A stretch of DNA of 64,000 nucleotides from a virus (IMGVR_UViG_3300047476_002078:106802-170801), one strand, 5' to 3'; counted from the stretch's first letter, positions 39,086 to 47,466 are shown. Numbers and translations: made by a program. The notes: generated from the letters alone by a model not told the origin.

Positions 39086-39251
39086 AAAGATTCTATCTGT
39101 TCGTATTCGATATATGCCTCCTGATAAATCTGAGAATTGGTATTTTTGGTTAGCCTTTAATCCTACCTCCCGTGGAAGACAAAAAGGTTTCTTTTTGGAA
39201 ATCTTCAAGCGTCGCTTTGAGCTTATGTGGTTGAGCAAGTTTCGAGACTAA
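39057..39251 (+). CDS. basic hypothetical protein (64 aa)
   Basis: ATG at 39057 with GGAGG 9 bases upstream, so it starts inside the zinc-ribbon gene. Strongly basic and aromatic; contains a cluster of Lys/Arg at both ends. Confidence 0.5.
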   Translation: MFLSLKKLIRKILSVRIRYMPPDKSENWYFWLAFNPTSRGRQKGFFLEIFKRRFELMWLSKFRD

Positions 39252-39255
39252 TAAT

Positions 39256-39441
39256 ATGAAGAAAGTAGTTGAACTTAAAAAAGACGAAGATGGGAATAGT
39301 TACTTCGATCTTCAAAATCTTTCGGACTTGTTTGATATTGAAAAAATTGACAGTTATGAAATAATCGAAAAAGACGGTGGAATCATCGTTTCTTTTTTCG
39401 ATAAAGACGGGAACCCTGTTCTACCTAATGTCAGTCCGTGA
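39256..39441 (+). CDS. hypothetical protein (61 aa)
   Basis: Small alpha/beta protein (DSYEIIEKDGGIIVSFFDKDGNPV). Unknown. Confidence 0.55.
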   Translation: MKKVVELKKDEDGNSYFDLQNLSDLFDIEKIDSYEIIEKDGGIIVSFFDKDGNPVLPNVSP

Positions 39442-39468
39442 CAAAATGTCACGACTTGGAGAAACACA

Positions 39469-39885
39469 TTGCCTACACATTATTGGGGTGACAAAGATTT
39501 TGATTGGGAAGCACTTGATGAAGCCATGTATGAGGGAGCCTCTATCATGCGGAAGTATGGTAAGGTGTGGGTTTCTACCAAAGAGAAATACGGAACGGCT
39601 CGCTGGGATATTTATCTTTATTATTCGTCAAAGTACCCTTTTATAAATGGAATTGTTCAAGCGTGGCAAAAAATAGTTATCCACTATGCGTTTACACATA
39701 TCTGTAAAAAGTATCCGCATATAAGAGATGAGTTGTTGAGTGATGCACCTTCCGAACTTCTTCCGCCTGATTTGGCTTTGATTACTGCGAAAATGTGGAG
39801 TAATACTTGTGACCATTGCGGTGAGTGGTCAACCACAGATCACTATAAATGCCATTCGTGTGGTGAAATTAAAAAGAAGTCATAG
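39469..39885 (+). CDS. zinc-knuckle protein (138 aa)
   Basis: TTG start at 39469 with GGAG 8 bases upstream. C-terminal CDHCGEWSTTDHYKCHSCGE forms a C-x2-C ... C-x2-C site. The N-terminal 110 residues are helical. It converges on minus-strand genes, overlapping the first by 6 bases. Confidence 0.55.
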   Translation: MPTHYWGDKDFDWEALDEAMYEGASIMRKYGKVWVSTKEKYGTARWDIYLYYSSKYPFINGIVQAWQKIVIHYAFTHICKKYPHIRDELLSDAPSELLPPDLALITAKMWSNTCDHCGEWSTTDHYKCHSCGEIKKKS

Positions 39886-40116
39886 TTCGACTATTTCAAA
39901 CTTTCTCATAATTTCTAATTGAGTTTCCATCTGTTCTAAAGTCATCAACGGAGCGACACGTTTCCCTTGACGTTTTTGGTCGATATAATTTTCCATCTTT
40001 TGAACTAGCATATCAATGTAAGATTGAGCGTAGTCTTTGCTGTAGTGATATTCCTGAATAAGGTACTTAATACCTTCAGGTTGTTTAATTTTAACTTTAG
40101 GTTCGTGCAAGCCCAT
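39880..40116 (-). CDS. hypothetical helical protein (78 aa)
   Basis: Last gene of a five-gene minus-strand operon (41295 to 39880). Helical, basic. AGGAGTAA upstream of the ATG. Confidence 0.55.
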   Translation of the reverse strand: MGLHEPKVKIKQPEGIKYLIQEYHYSKDYAQSYIDMLVQKMENYIDQKRQGKRVAPLMTLEQMETQLEIMRKFEIVEL

Positions 40117-40120
40117 ATAG

Positions 40121-40384
40121 TTACTCCTCGATTTTTGTAATGTCTTCTTTGGAAAAATAAAGCACTCTATCTAATTCCAGTATCCGCACGGCGTACATAT
40201 AATAGCTGTTATCTTGTAAAGTTATAGCATCGACTCTCTCATATTTATGTAAGTCTCCAAGCCATCCTTCGCCCATTGGTGTCATAACTCTATCGCCTAA
40301 GCTCATGAGTTTTTCGCCACAGTGGATACAGTGTCCAATGTTTCCGCCTCTTCCTCTCCATGGTACGCAGTAGTGATTATTCAT
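40121..40384 (-). CDS. hypothetical protein (87 aa)
   Basis: ATG at 40384 after GAGGAG; the longer frame to 40462 is rejected. CVPWRGRGGNIGHCIHCGEKL could bind zinc; the rest is strand-rich. Confidence 0.55.
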   Translation of the reverse strand: MNNHYCVPWRGRGGNIGHCIHCGEKLMSLGDRVMTPMGEGWLGDLHKYERVDAITLQDNSYYMYAVRILELDRVLYFSKEDITKIEE

Positions 40385-40901
40385 TTTTATTCTCCTCATA
40401 TTCTTCAATCCAAAACTGATCGGATAAATCTTTTCCGCTATCCATACTTGCACATTCAGCATAATACTCTTTAATCTGATTCAGCATATTTTCTGCGGTT
40501 TTAATATTCTTTGCTTTCCAAAAGTTTGATTGGGAGTAATTTACAGATTCAATGATAGTCCGAAATTTTTTAAATCCTGTGAACCAATGTGGAGCAGTAA
40601 AGTTTTTTCCATATCTGATTCTATACAATTTCTGTATATATCCATTTTCCGTATAGGTACGATTTTTTAAATATTCTTTGATGTTATCGTGGTATTTTTT
40701 AAAGAATTGTTCGTGACTGTTCATTGGGTGAATAAAGTCTTTAAGTCTATTTTCCAAATCTTGTAAGTAAGCTGTTTCTTCTTTATCTCCTATGCGGAAG
40801 TAAGAGCCTTTTCTATCTCGAACCATTCCAACGATTTTTTCCAAATCGTATAAGGAGAGTTTTAAATTTCTGAATAATCTTTGTTTATCTTCTTCGTTCA
40901 T
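40377..40901 (-). CDS. hypothetical protein (174 aa)
   Basis: All-helical, charged; no recognised domain. Overlaps both neighbours in the minus-strand operon. Confidence 0.55.
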   Translation of the reverse strand: MNEEDKQRLFRNLKLSLYDLEKIVGMVRDRKGSYFRIGDKEETAYLQDLENRLKDFIHPMNSHEQFFKKYHDNIKEYLKNRTYTENGYIQKLYRIRYGKNFTAPHWFTGFKKFRTIIESVNYSQSNFWKAKNIKTAENMLNQIKEYYAECASMDSGKDLSDQFWIEEYEENKNE

Positions 40902-41104
40902 TAGTTACCTTTCAATTTTTTCTCGTATTCTTTAATCCATTCTTCAAGAGTAAGCTCATTCAAGCGAAACACATACACACTTTGACAAGAAAAGTTCCAA
41001 GCCTCTTTTCCAACGAAGTAAAAGTATCCTTCGCCTTTCACCAACGTAGTATCGTATCCTTGTTTTTTCAATTCTTTGTTTACTTTATCAAGAGTCAGTT
41101 TCAT
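40901..41104 (-). CDS. hypothetical protein (67 aa)
   Basis: Small alpha/beta protein (LKKQGYDTTLVKGEGYFYFVG...) in the minus-strand operon. Pattern known from phages; function unknown. Confidence 0.55.
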   Translation of the reverse strand: MKLTLDKVNKELKKQGYDTTLVKGEGYFYFVGKEAWNFSCQSVYVFRLNELTLEEWIKEYEKKLKGN

Positions 41105-41295
41105 CCTGCCTCCTTCTCGTTATCTTCCATCATCATTGCAACTTCCATGTCGAAATGGTCGCTCATTGCCTCCATTCTACCTTCCATCTGATTTTCAAGA
41201 GCTTGCATCTCCCATTCGTCGTGCTCGAACTGGCACATTGGGCATAAGTCCTCGATTTTCTTAACGTGGTTTGGGCAACTGCATTTCCATTCCAT
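41101..41295 (-). CDS. zinc-binding acidic protein (64 aa)
   Basis: First gene of the minus-strand operon. CSCPNHVKKIEDLCPMC provides a C-x-C ... C-x2-C site; an acidic Met-rich tail follows. GGAGG before the ATG, with an element copy 42 bases upstream on the same strand. Confidence 0.6.
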   Translation of the reverse strand: MEWKCSCPNHVKKIEDLCPMCQFEHDEWEMQALENQMEGRMEAMSDHFDMEVAMMMEDNEKEAG

Positions 41296-41321
41296 AACTT
41301 CCTCCGTTTTGTCTCTCGGTT

Positions 41322-41337
41322 GCTATACCGAATCCAC
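41322..41337 (-). repeat. start-associated element (minus strand)
   Basis: GTGGATTCGGTATAGC reading leftward, then AAC-CGA and GGAGG; 42 bases before the ATG at 41295. Back to back with the plus-strand copy at 41356. Confidence 0.85.
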
Positions 41338-41355
41338 TACTTGAAATCCGAGAGG

Positions 41356-41371
41356 GTGGAATCGGTATAGC
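41356..41371 (+). repeat. start-associated element
   Basis: Perfect 16-mer, then CAT-TGA and GGAG; 38 bases before the ATG at 41394. It is divergent from the minus copy 18 bases to its left. Confidence 0.9.
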
Positions 41372-41393
41372 CATTGAAAGCAAGGAGAACGAA

Positions 41394-41711
41394 ATGCAAA
41401 AGTTTGGAAAATTTAAAGTCGATAATACAAGTGTGAACCTTCAGTTAGTTACTAAGGAAGGCATGAAGCAGGTCGAGGTTCATGTAGGTGACAGGATTTG
41501 GTTTAATTGGGGTGGGTATCATTCTGGGGACGCAGGGACGGTTCAAGAGTTTCAATGGAATGAATTTTATGAGCGATACGAAGCCATTGTGAAAATAGAC
41601 GAGGATGGAGCCAACGGTCTGACAAACCATGTGACTGATAGGATTGTTGAATACGGTATCGGAGGATACTTGGAGCGTCTAGGAGGGGAGGGAATTTATG
41701 CGAAAAAATAA
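41394..41711 (+). CDS. hypothetical beta-rich protein (105 aa)
   Basis: VGDRIWFNWGGYHSGDAGTVQEFQWNEFYERYEAIVKIDEDG is a small SH3/KOW-like barrel. Unknown role. Confidence 0.55.
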   Translation: MQKFGKFKVDNTSVNLQLVTKEGMKQVEVHVGDRIWFNWGGYHSGDAGTVQEFQWNEFYERYEAIVKIDEDGANGLTNHVTDRIVEYGIGGYLERLGGEGIYAKK

Positions 41712-41781
41712 GAAAACAAAAACCGTAAAAGTTTCCGCTATTGATGTAACGAGAGCTATGGGAATTGATGTTCTGTTCTAG
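41698..41781 (+). CDS. small basic peptide (27 aa)
   Basis: AGGAGGGGAGG before the ATG; overlaps the previous gene by 14 bases. Lys-rich first half (MRKNKKTKTVKV), then AIDVTRAMG. Short but with a very good translation signal. Confidence 0.45.
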   Translation: MRKNKKTKTVKVSAIDVTRAMGIDVLF

Positions 41782-41836
41782 TTTTTACAAATGGAAGCCT
41801 GACTCCAAAAAAACTTAAAGGCAAAAAGAAGAAATA

Positions 41837-41852
41837 GTGGAATCGGTATAAC
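41837..41852 (+). repeat. start-associated element, variant
   Basis: GTGGAATCGGTATAAC; CAA-CGT replaces the usual YGA. GGAG follows; 42 bases before the ATG at 41879. Confidence 0.8.
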
Positions 41853-41878
41853 CAACGTAACCAAACAACGGAGAATAT

Positions 41879-43024
41879 ATGATTGATAGAATTTTTGTTC
41901 ACATGGAATCAAAAGGTATGTACAAAGTGGTCGAGGTATCAGAAGACCCATATACAGGTAAACAAACCGTAAAATACGAAAGACTTGGTGACGGTTATTC
42001 AGCACAGTTACCAATGTCAAGTTTCCACCAAAAACTTCGCCCTGCCGAACAGGATGAACTTGAAGCCCTTAATGCTGTACTGCCTAGACTTCAAGCAATG
42101 GGCAAGGGAGCTTTCGTTGATAAGGTAATGCAAATCTCTACGAACCCAGAACAAATGGAAGAACAACAGGGACAATCGCAAGTCGGTATCCTTGTAACGC
42201 CTACAGAAGAACATGACTTTTCAAGAATCATTGTTCACGACGATGTGAAAAAATCTATCGAAATGGGATTGACCAAAATCACGAAGGGAGAGTTACTGAC
42301 AAATCTCTTCGGAATGAAATCAAATCAAGGTCGCTGTATCATGAACTTTTACGGTGCACCGGGCACAGGTAAAACAATGTCGGCACTTGCACTCGCAAAA
42401 CAACTTAACAAAAAATTGTATCAAGTGGACTACTCACAGATTATTTCAAAATGGGTAGGTGATACAGGTAAGCACATTAAAGCCACCTTCATGGAAGCAC
42501 AAAGATTAGATGCGATTCTGTTCTTCGATGAAGCTGATTCACTACTTTCAAAACGTATCTCAATGAGTGACGATGCCGTATCGAACTCAGTAAACCAAAA
42601 CCGAAACATTCTTATGCAAGAGCTTGATCGGTTCAACGGTATCGTGCTCATGGCAACAAACTTTTTCCAAAACTACGACGAAGCTATCCTTCGCCGTATC
42701 GCTCAACACGTAAAATTTGAACTTCCAAATCAGGAAATGAGAGTGAAAATTCTTGAGGCTCACTTCCCTGTAATGGATAGAGTGACTGCTGACTTCACAG
42801 TAGTTTCAAAAAACATCCAAGGTTTTTCAGGTGGAGATATTAAAACACTTGTCGAAAACTCAGCACTAAACGCAGTAGTGACCATGGGTGAAGACGCAAA
42901 AATTACAACCGAGACAATGCTTCAAGAAGCACAGAAAATCATGCTCGGAAAACAAACCCACAAAGCAGGAGGCACTTTGAAAAAACCTCTAGGACTGGCG
43001 AGTGGGAACAACATGAGAGAGTAA
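41879..43024 (+). CDS. AAA+ ATPase (381 aa)
   Basis: Walker A GAPGTGKT (residues 159-166), Walker B ILFFDEAD (213-220), sensor 1 ATN (259-261) and the RR arginine-finger pair (272-273) place it in the classical FtsH/spastin/katanin-like AAA clade. The N-terminal 110 residues (a strand-rich part, then a helical Gln-rich linker) would be the substrate-binding region; no protease domain is present. It probably remodels or unfolds a protein during infection, partner unknown. It begins a three-gene unit after an element copy. Confidence 0.85.
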   Translation: MIDRIFVHMESKGMYKVVEVSEDPYTGKQTVKYERLGDGYSAQLPMSSFHQKLRPAEQDELEALNAVLPRLQAMGKGAFVDKVMQISTNPEQMEEQQGQSQVGILVTPTEEHDFSRIIVHDDVKKSIEMGLTKITKGELLTNLFGMKSNQGRCIMNFYGAPGTGKTMSALALAKQLNKKLYQVDYSQIISKWVGDTGKHIKATFMEAQRLDAILFFDEADSLLSKRISMSDDAVSNSVNQNRNILMQELDRFNGIVLMATNFFQNYDEAILRRIAQHVKFELPNQEMRVKILEAHFPVMDRVTADFTVVSKNIQGFSGGDIKTLVENSALNAVVTMGEDAKITTETMLQEAQKIMLGKQTHKAGGTLKKPLGLASGNNMRE

Positions 43025-43026
43025 TT

Positions 43027-43317
43027 ATGAACAGTGGCAAAATACGGTTCTTAATTCAAGTAGGTAAAGATAAACACGAAGAAGAAAATGGAGTGTGTAC
43101 TCTCAGAATCACGGAAGACTACATAGATGTGATTTTAGAAGTTGAATACGATTGGGAGCGGAACTATAAGGTTCGATGTGAGAAACAAACCAAGGGATTT
43201 TACGGAGATGATAAACAAGGCGTTCAAGCTTCCATCAATTTTATCAATCCAAAAACTCTCATGGGATATTGGAGAGAAGACGGTTTACTCATGCCGATCA
43301 TTATAACCTTGGATTAG
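43027..43317 (+). CDS. hypothetical protein (96 aa)
   Basis: Strand-rich, acidic; two bases after the ATPase stop, so cotranslated and possibly a partner of the ATPase. No known domain. Confidence 0.55.
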   Translation: MNSGKIRFLIQVGKDKHEEENGVCTLRITEDYIDVILEVEYDWERNYKVRCEKQTKGFYGDDKQGVQASINFINPKTLMGYWREDGLLMPIIITLD

Positions 43318-43318
43318 A

Positions 43319-43334
43319 GTGGAAGCGGTATCAA
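43319..43334 (+). repeat. start-associated element, degenerate
   Basis: GTGGAAGCGGTATCAA, 38 bases before the ATG at 43357; the position is conserved though the last bases and YGA are lost. Confidence 0.6.
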
Positions 43335-43356
43335 GAAGTAAAAGGGAGAAAATTAT

Positions 43357-44088
43357 ATGTGTGGTTTAATTGGATACGTAGGACTAGGTAAAAAAGAAAA
43401 TCTCGCTCGTCGTCTTCTTATCGCAGGACAAAGACGAGGCACTCATGCCACAGGATACATCGAAGTCGCAAATGATGGAGGATTCCTGTTATCTAAAAAA
43501 GCAGTATCAGCGAAAGATTTTACGGAAAAATTTTCCCTGACAAGCAAAGCCGTGACCTTCCTTGGGCATACCCGATACGCTACATGTGGGGACCCAACGA
43601 ACCCAAAACAGGCTCATCCATTTAATGCTCAGAGGTACGCTCTTATGCACAACGGTTGGTTATCTCAAACAGATTGGAGAATGTTTGAAAAGAAATTCGG
43701 TATCCGCTCACCAAATGGAGTGGATTCAGAAATGTTTCTTTCCTTCCTCGAAAAATACGGTGAAATTGACATTTTGCGAGATGAAATGTTACCATTAGTG
43801 AGTGAGTCGTCTCGATATATGTTAATCATTTACGATAAACAATTGAAAAGATTGCATTTTATGAAGGACAATCAACAAGACTTCTGTTTCACCAAGCTCG
43901 ACCAAGGCGGATTCATTTACGCCTCCACCGAAGCTATCTTATTAAACGCTAGTGAAAAATACTTAGACATAAATCCACAGATTTTACGGTTTAATCCGTT
44001 CACTCATTGGGAAATCAATCCGTACAATGGAGAAATTCTTTCACGTAATTCAATCGTCAATCAAAAAAAGTTGATATTAGCTGTCTGA
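43357..44088 (+). CDS. class II glutamine amidotransferase (243 aa)
   Basis: MCG N-terminus gives the nucleophile Cys2 after Met removal. FLGHTRYATCGDP (residues 68-80), MHNGWL and GVDSEMF are the conserved Ntn-hydrolase glutaminase motifs. Only the glutaminase domain is present, so the acceptor is not a sugar-isomerase or synthetase domain in the same chain. Stand-alone GATase II proteins occur in many large phages; ammonia release or amidation of an unknown substrate is inferred. Confidence 0.8.
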   Translation: MCGLIGYVGLGKKENLARRLLIAGQRRGTHATGYIEVANDGGFLLSKKAVSAKDFTEKFSLTSKAVTFLGHTRYATCGDPTNPKQAHPFNAQRYALMHNGWLSQTDWRMFEKKFGIRSPNGVDSEMFLSFLEKYGEIDILRDEMLPLVSESSRYMLIIYDKQLKRLHFMKDNQQDFCFTKLDQGGFIYASTEAILLNASEKYLDINPQILRFNPFTHWEINPYNGEILSRNSIVNQKKLILAV

Positions 44089-44157
44089 TAAAGTATATCG
44101 TGTTTAGTTTCTTACCAGAACGGTAGAGAAAGACTAGAAAAAACAGGAGTAGATTTT

Positions 44158-44616
44158 ATGAGCAAGAAATTAGAACAAGCTCAATTATTAAAAAAAGTGG
44201 ACGAAGCATTAGAGACTTTAAGACAAGCATTAGCTTCTACGGTAGCCGTTGAAGCTGTTAAAAAATCAAAGACTCGTACTATCTCGGCAATTAAAACACG
44301 AAAAAATAAAGCTGAAAGATATGCTAAAGGTCAGCATAAACACGCAAAACGTGGACTACATGTAAGACTTACGCACAATTCGATAGCCGCCAATTGGATT
44401 ATTAAAGCACTCTTAAAACACGGTGCGTTATCTCGCTCAGAACTCCTCACAAAAATGAAGCGTTCAAAACTTGCGAGAACAAAAATGGGAAGCATCAATT
44501 GGTGTCTTGACCAAATGCAGAACGATATGTTAATCACTAAAGAGCAACGTCACGGTGGAAGATATTCCGTGATCGAACAAAATCTAAAAGCTTTAAAAGC
44601 AGATAGAGCATCTTAA
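44158..44616 (+). CDS. basic winged-helix-like protein (152 aa)
   Basis: N-terminal coiled coil, then a very basic patch (KTRKNKAERYAKGQHKHAKRG) and a C-terminal winged-helix-like part (ANWIIKALLKHGALSRSELLTKMKRSK...GRYSVIE). DNA-binding protein or regulator is likely. Preceded by CAGGAG. Its composition resembles the protein at 45056. Confidence 0.55.
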   Translation: MSKKLEQAQLLKKVDEALETLRQALASTVAVEAVKKSKTRTISAIKTRKNKAERYAKGQHKHAKRGLHVRLTHNSIAANWIIKALLKHGALSRSELLTKMKRSKLARTKMGSINWCLDQMQNDMLITKEQRHGGRYSVIEQNLKALKADRAS

Positions 44617-44710
44617 TACATTTTGTCTTGGTCGGCGGTGTATTAAGAGCCACTTTCAAACGAAGTTCACTTAATACGTTCTACTGGTAACGCACGTATT
44701 TTTTGAAGTC

Positions 44711-44745
44711 AGAAAAGGCACTCAAAGTAGTGCCTTTTCTTTTTT
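44711..44745. terminator. bidirectional terminator
   Basis: AGAAAAGGCACT / AGTGCCTTTTCT, perfect 12-bp arms with a 6-base loop, T-rich on both strands, between convergent genes. Confidence 0.9.
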
Positions 44746-44953
44746 AAAACTCATCCTTATTTTTCATCATTTTTTCATAGTCCTCTTTTTTCATACCGCA
44801 CTTTCGGCAGTCAAAAACAGTCGAGAACACTAACAGAATCGGTTTCCACGAGTGGTCGCAATAAATACGATCATATTCCGATTCTAGCTTCGGAAGGGGA
44901 GGCGGAACTTCGCCTTCAAACTCAAAATCATATTCATCGTCAAAATCAAACAT
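44744..44953 (-). CDS. zinc-knuckle protein (69 aa)
   Basis: Acidic Phe/Glu-rich start (FDFDDEYDFEFEGEVPPPLP), then CDHSWKPILLVFSTVFDCRKCGM, a C-x2-H ... C-x2-C site. Minus-strand singleton. Confidence 0.6.
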   Translation of the reverse strand: MFDFDDEYDFEFEGEVPPPLPKLESEYDRIYCDHSWKPILLVFSTVFDCRKCGMKKEDYEKMMKNKDEF

Positions 44954-45018
44954 ACCTTCATTATAGGAGTCGGAGAGTAAAATCTGTTACTCGGAGTTAC
45001 AGGTATTTAGTGCCCGGA

Positions 45019-45034
45019 GTGGAATCGGTATAGC
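45019..45034 (+). repeat. start-associated element
   Basis: Perfect 16-mer with ACC-CGA after it, the best pairing of all copies (TCGG with CCGA); 37 bases before the ATG at 45056. Confidence 0.9.
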
Positions 45035-45055
45035 ACCCGAAACAAGGAGAACGAT

Positions 45056-45586
45056 ATGAGTTACCGATTCCCAAAAATGACCGTGGAACTTATCGAAGAA
45101 CTTCCACAAGAGCACAGAAAAGAACTTCTAAAAGTTCTCATCAAAACATTCAATCTAGCTAACGAGAAACTAGGCTTTAAAGTGACTCCAGAAGCCTTCT
45201 ATGTAAACGAGCCTGAAGTCATGCCACAGGTACGAGAAATACGCTCTATTGAAGAAGCAGACGCTATCCTGAACGCCCTAGCGAACAACGAACCACAGCC
45301 TGCTCAACAACCAAACCCTGAACCTCAAGTGCAAGTCAGACAAAGACTACAGGTACAGGAATCAAATTATAAACCTTCATGTGACGACTTAGTTCTTCAA
45401 AAATTAAACCGAGGGGCATGTCAATTCACAGAGTTATGGGCACACATCCAAGTGGTAAACCCAAAACTAAAAGAAAAAACTTTAAGAGACACACTATGGA
45501 GACTTCGCATGGACGGTAAGTTGTCGAAAGGACAAGGCAAAAGACCGTACTACCGCCTAACAACACAATACGACCAAACCGCCTAA
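45056..45586 (+). CDS. winged-helix-like protein with Pro/Gln linker (176 aa)
   Basis: N-terminal helical domain (residues 1-85), a Pro/Gln-rich linker (QPAQQPNPEPQVQVRQ), and a C-terminal domain CDDLVLQKLNRGACQFTELWAHIQ...LRDTLWRLRMDGKLSKGQ that reads as a winged helix. A two-domain DNA-binding protein, role unknown. Confidence 0.6.
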   Translation: MSYRFPKMTVELIEELPQEHRKELLKVLIKTFNLANEKLGFKVTPEAFYVNEPEVMPQVREIRSIEEADAILNALANNEPQPAQQPNPEPQVQVRQRLQVQESNYKPSCDDLVLQKLNRGACQFTELWAHIQVVNPKLKEKTLRDTLWRLRMDGKLSKGQGKRPYYRLTTQYDQTA

Positions 45587-45588
45587 GA

Positions 45589-45604
45589 GTGGAATCGGTA
45601 TAGC
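45589..45604 (+). repeat. start-associated element
   Basis: Perfect 16-mer, then AAT-TGA and GGAGG; 41 bases before the ATG at 45630. Confidence 0.9.
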
Positions 45605-45629
45605 AATTGAACCTAACAACGGAGGAAAA

Positions 45630-45914
45630 ATGAAAAGCTTCTCACTAAATGTAAAAGGTCAGGAATACGAAGTAAAAGCAGATAACTCAAAATATGGTGA
45701 AGAACTCAGATTGTACGTGGCAAAGCCCGGACAGATGAAACCATACACTGTTACTTATAACCCAAATGCCTATCACGATTCATCACTTCCGCATTGGTCA
45801 TGCTCATGCACAGGATGGATTATGAAAAAAGGTGCAGTCAGAAAATGTAAACACCTTGAGGCAATCGCAGACAAAGCAAGACAAATGGAAAAAGACTACG
45901 CACAAGCCGCCTAA
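45630..45914 (+). CDS. SWIM zinc-finger protein (94 aa)
   Basis: HWSCSCTGWIMKKGAVRKCKHLEAI (residues 51-75) is the C-x-C ... C-x-H SWIM motif. SWIM domains bind DNA or proteins. The N-terminal strand part matches the beginning of other phage SWIM proteins. Single gene between two element copies. Confidence 0.8.
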   Translation: MKSFSLNVKGQEYEVKADNSKYGEELRLYVAKPGQMKPYTVTYNPNAYHDSSLPHWSCSCTGWIMKKGAVRKCKHLEAIADKARQMEKDYAQAA

Positions 45915-45920
45915 TAAGGA

Positions 45921-45936
45921 GTGGAATCGGTATAGC
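45921..45936 (+). repeat. start-associated element
   Basis: Perfect 16-mer, then AAC-CGA and GGGGAAG; 39 bases before the ATG at 45960. Confidence 0.9.
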
Positions 45937-45959
45937 AACCGAAACCAAGGGGAAGAGAT

Positions 45960-46280
45960 ATGGACTTATCATCATTAGCAAGAAACGCAATTATGAGAGA
46001 GCTAGAAAATGCTCAACCACAACAACAAATGCAGAGCACTCCAAAACGTCGAGGAAGACCGAAAAAAGTGACTCCTGAAAGACGCTTGGAAGTGGTGGAC
46101 GGAATTGAATCTTCTGAAGTCGCTATGTTTGAAGACTGTTTCAAACTCAATGACCTGAAGAAACAAAAAAAGCTAATGGAAAATGCCCTACGGTTAGCGG
46201 AACAAAAAATAAAAGAACTCGAAAAGAAAATTAAAGCTCAAAGAGAGTCAGAGTCTATTCCATTTGACTCCCACTTCTAA
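45960..46280 (+). CDS. AT-hook and coiled-coil protein (106 aa)
   Basis: PKRRGRPKKVTPERR (residues 23-37) is an AT-hook (core RGRP) for minor-groove DNA binding. A C-terminal coiled coil (KKQKKLMENALRLAEQKIKELEKKI) suggests oligomerisation. Possibly a nucleoid-like or regulatory protein. Confidence 0.7.
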   Translation: MDLSSLARNAIMRELENAQPQQQMQSTPKRRGRPKKVTPERRLEVVDGIESSEVAMFEDCFKLNDLKKQKKLMENALRLAEQKIKELEKKIKAQRESESIPFDSHF

Positions 46281-46283
46281 ACA

Positions 46284-46299
46284 GTGGAATCGGTATAGC
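46284..46299 (+). repeat. start-associated element
   Basis: Perfect 16-mer, then GAG-TGA and GGAGG; 36 bases before the ATG at 46320. Confidence 0.9.
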
Positions 46300-46319
46300 G
46301 AGTGAAACAGGAGGACGGT

Positions 46320-46649
46320 ATGGGAAAATTAAAAGAATTTTACTTGGAACTTGAAGAACAAATGTTTCACAACGGTGAAACCATGGAAGACGAAGAAATG
46401 GTGGAATACGCCACAGTCATCATGACCGACTATGCACTCGCTATGCAAAAACCTCTCTCACGGCACTTAACAGAAGCCGAACTTCTTAAAGCCGTGCGAG
46501 TAGCGAAAGATGAAACCGAAATGGACGATAACCTATACGAAAAACTTTTTAACTACTATGTGGGAACAGGTGAACTCCCATGCACAGCCGCAGGGGAAGA
46601 CCTATACGCTTGGATAACCGAACAACTAACAAACGAACTCATTGGATAA
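46320..46649 (+). CDS. hypothetical acidic protein (109 aa)
   Basis: ATG at 46320 after GGAGG; the GTG at 46302 is rejected. Acidic helical protein with no known domain. First gene of a three-gene unit ending at the terminator 47467. Confidence 0.6.
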   Translation: MGKLKEFYLELEEQMFHNGETMEDEEMVEYATVIMTDYALAMQKPLSRHLTEAELLKAVRVAKDETEMDDNLYEKLFNYYVGTGELPCTAAGEDLYAWITEQLTNELIG

Positions 46650-46664
46650 AACAGGAGACAAAAC

Positions 46665-47024
46665 ATGAAAACACTAATCTTGATCTTTACACTCGGAACC
46701 CTAGTATCATGCTCTAGCACAACGAAAGTAAAAACTTTCAAGGAAGCTATCGCAGAAAATGATACACTCGAAAGTGGAATCTATAACCGCCCGAACGGAG
46801 AAAATGTACAAGTACACGTACAATCTCTCAAGGCACGTATCGAAGAACTTGAGAAAGAAAAACTAGACGCTATCAAGGAAGCGAACTACTACAAGCGAAC
46901 AAACGAAGAACTCAAGTATGAGAACATGACTCTAAGAGTACGCTCAAACATGGAACTCGAAAAACAACCGAAAGTGACAGGATTCGACAAGGAAGCAAAC
47001 CCTATCACAGAAAAAGCGGAGTAA
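46665..47024 (+). CDS. coiled-coil lipoprotein (119 aa)
   Basis: Signal peptide with lipobox LVSC (residues 13-16), then a coiled coil at about 50-98 (VQSLKARIEELEKEKLDAIKEA). An outer-membrane-anchored periplasmic rod; o-spanin-like shape but longer than usual, and no adjacent i-spanin. Function unknown. GGAG before the ATG. Confidence 0.65.
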   Translation: MKTLILIFTLGTLVSCSSTTKVKTFKEAIAENDTLESGIYNRPNGENVQVHVQSLKARIEELEKEKLDAIKEANYYKRTNEELKYENMTLRVRSNMELEKQPKVTGFDKEANPITEKAE

Positions 47025-47031
47025 AACTACT

Positions 47032-47466
47032 ATGAGAACGAAAGTAGAAACAACCGTAACAATAGATGATATAAGTCTATTCGATATAGAGGAACTCAAA
47101 AAAGTTCTTGCAAAACACGGAATAGATTTTGAAAGAGCAGTAAACATCCAAGAAGACGGAGAAATGGAACTCACTAAGGAACTTGATGGGAAGGAAATCA
47201 TAGTAGAGGGACAAGCGACCGAAGGATTTTCTGGAAGCTATTGGGACCCTCCAGAAGACCCAGAAATGGATATATCGAAAGTTTCAAAGATAACATTCGC
47301 AGATAAGGAAATTGCAATCGACGAAGCCTTCACAGAAAAAACTTGGGAATGGATAACCGAACAGTTATGGGAAAATAAAAGTGACCAATACGAAGCCTAC
47401 TTGGAAGAAAAAGCCGAACACGATAGAGAAATGGCATGGGAGCGAAGACTAGAAAATGATGAGTAA
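47032..47466 (+). CDS. hypothetical acidic protein (144 aa)
   Basis: Strongly acidic. Segments FDIEELKKVLAKHGIDFE and a strand-rich centre; unknown. Its stop codon abuts the terminator. Confidence 0.6.
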   Translation: MRTKVETTVTIDDISLFDIEELKKVLAKHGIDFERAVNIQEDGEMELTKELDGKEIIVEGQATEGFSGSYWDPPEDPEMDISKVSKITFADKEIAIDEAFTEKTWEWITEQLWENKSDQYEAYLEEKAEHDREMAWERRLENDE

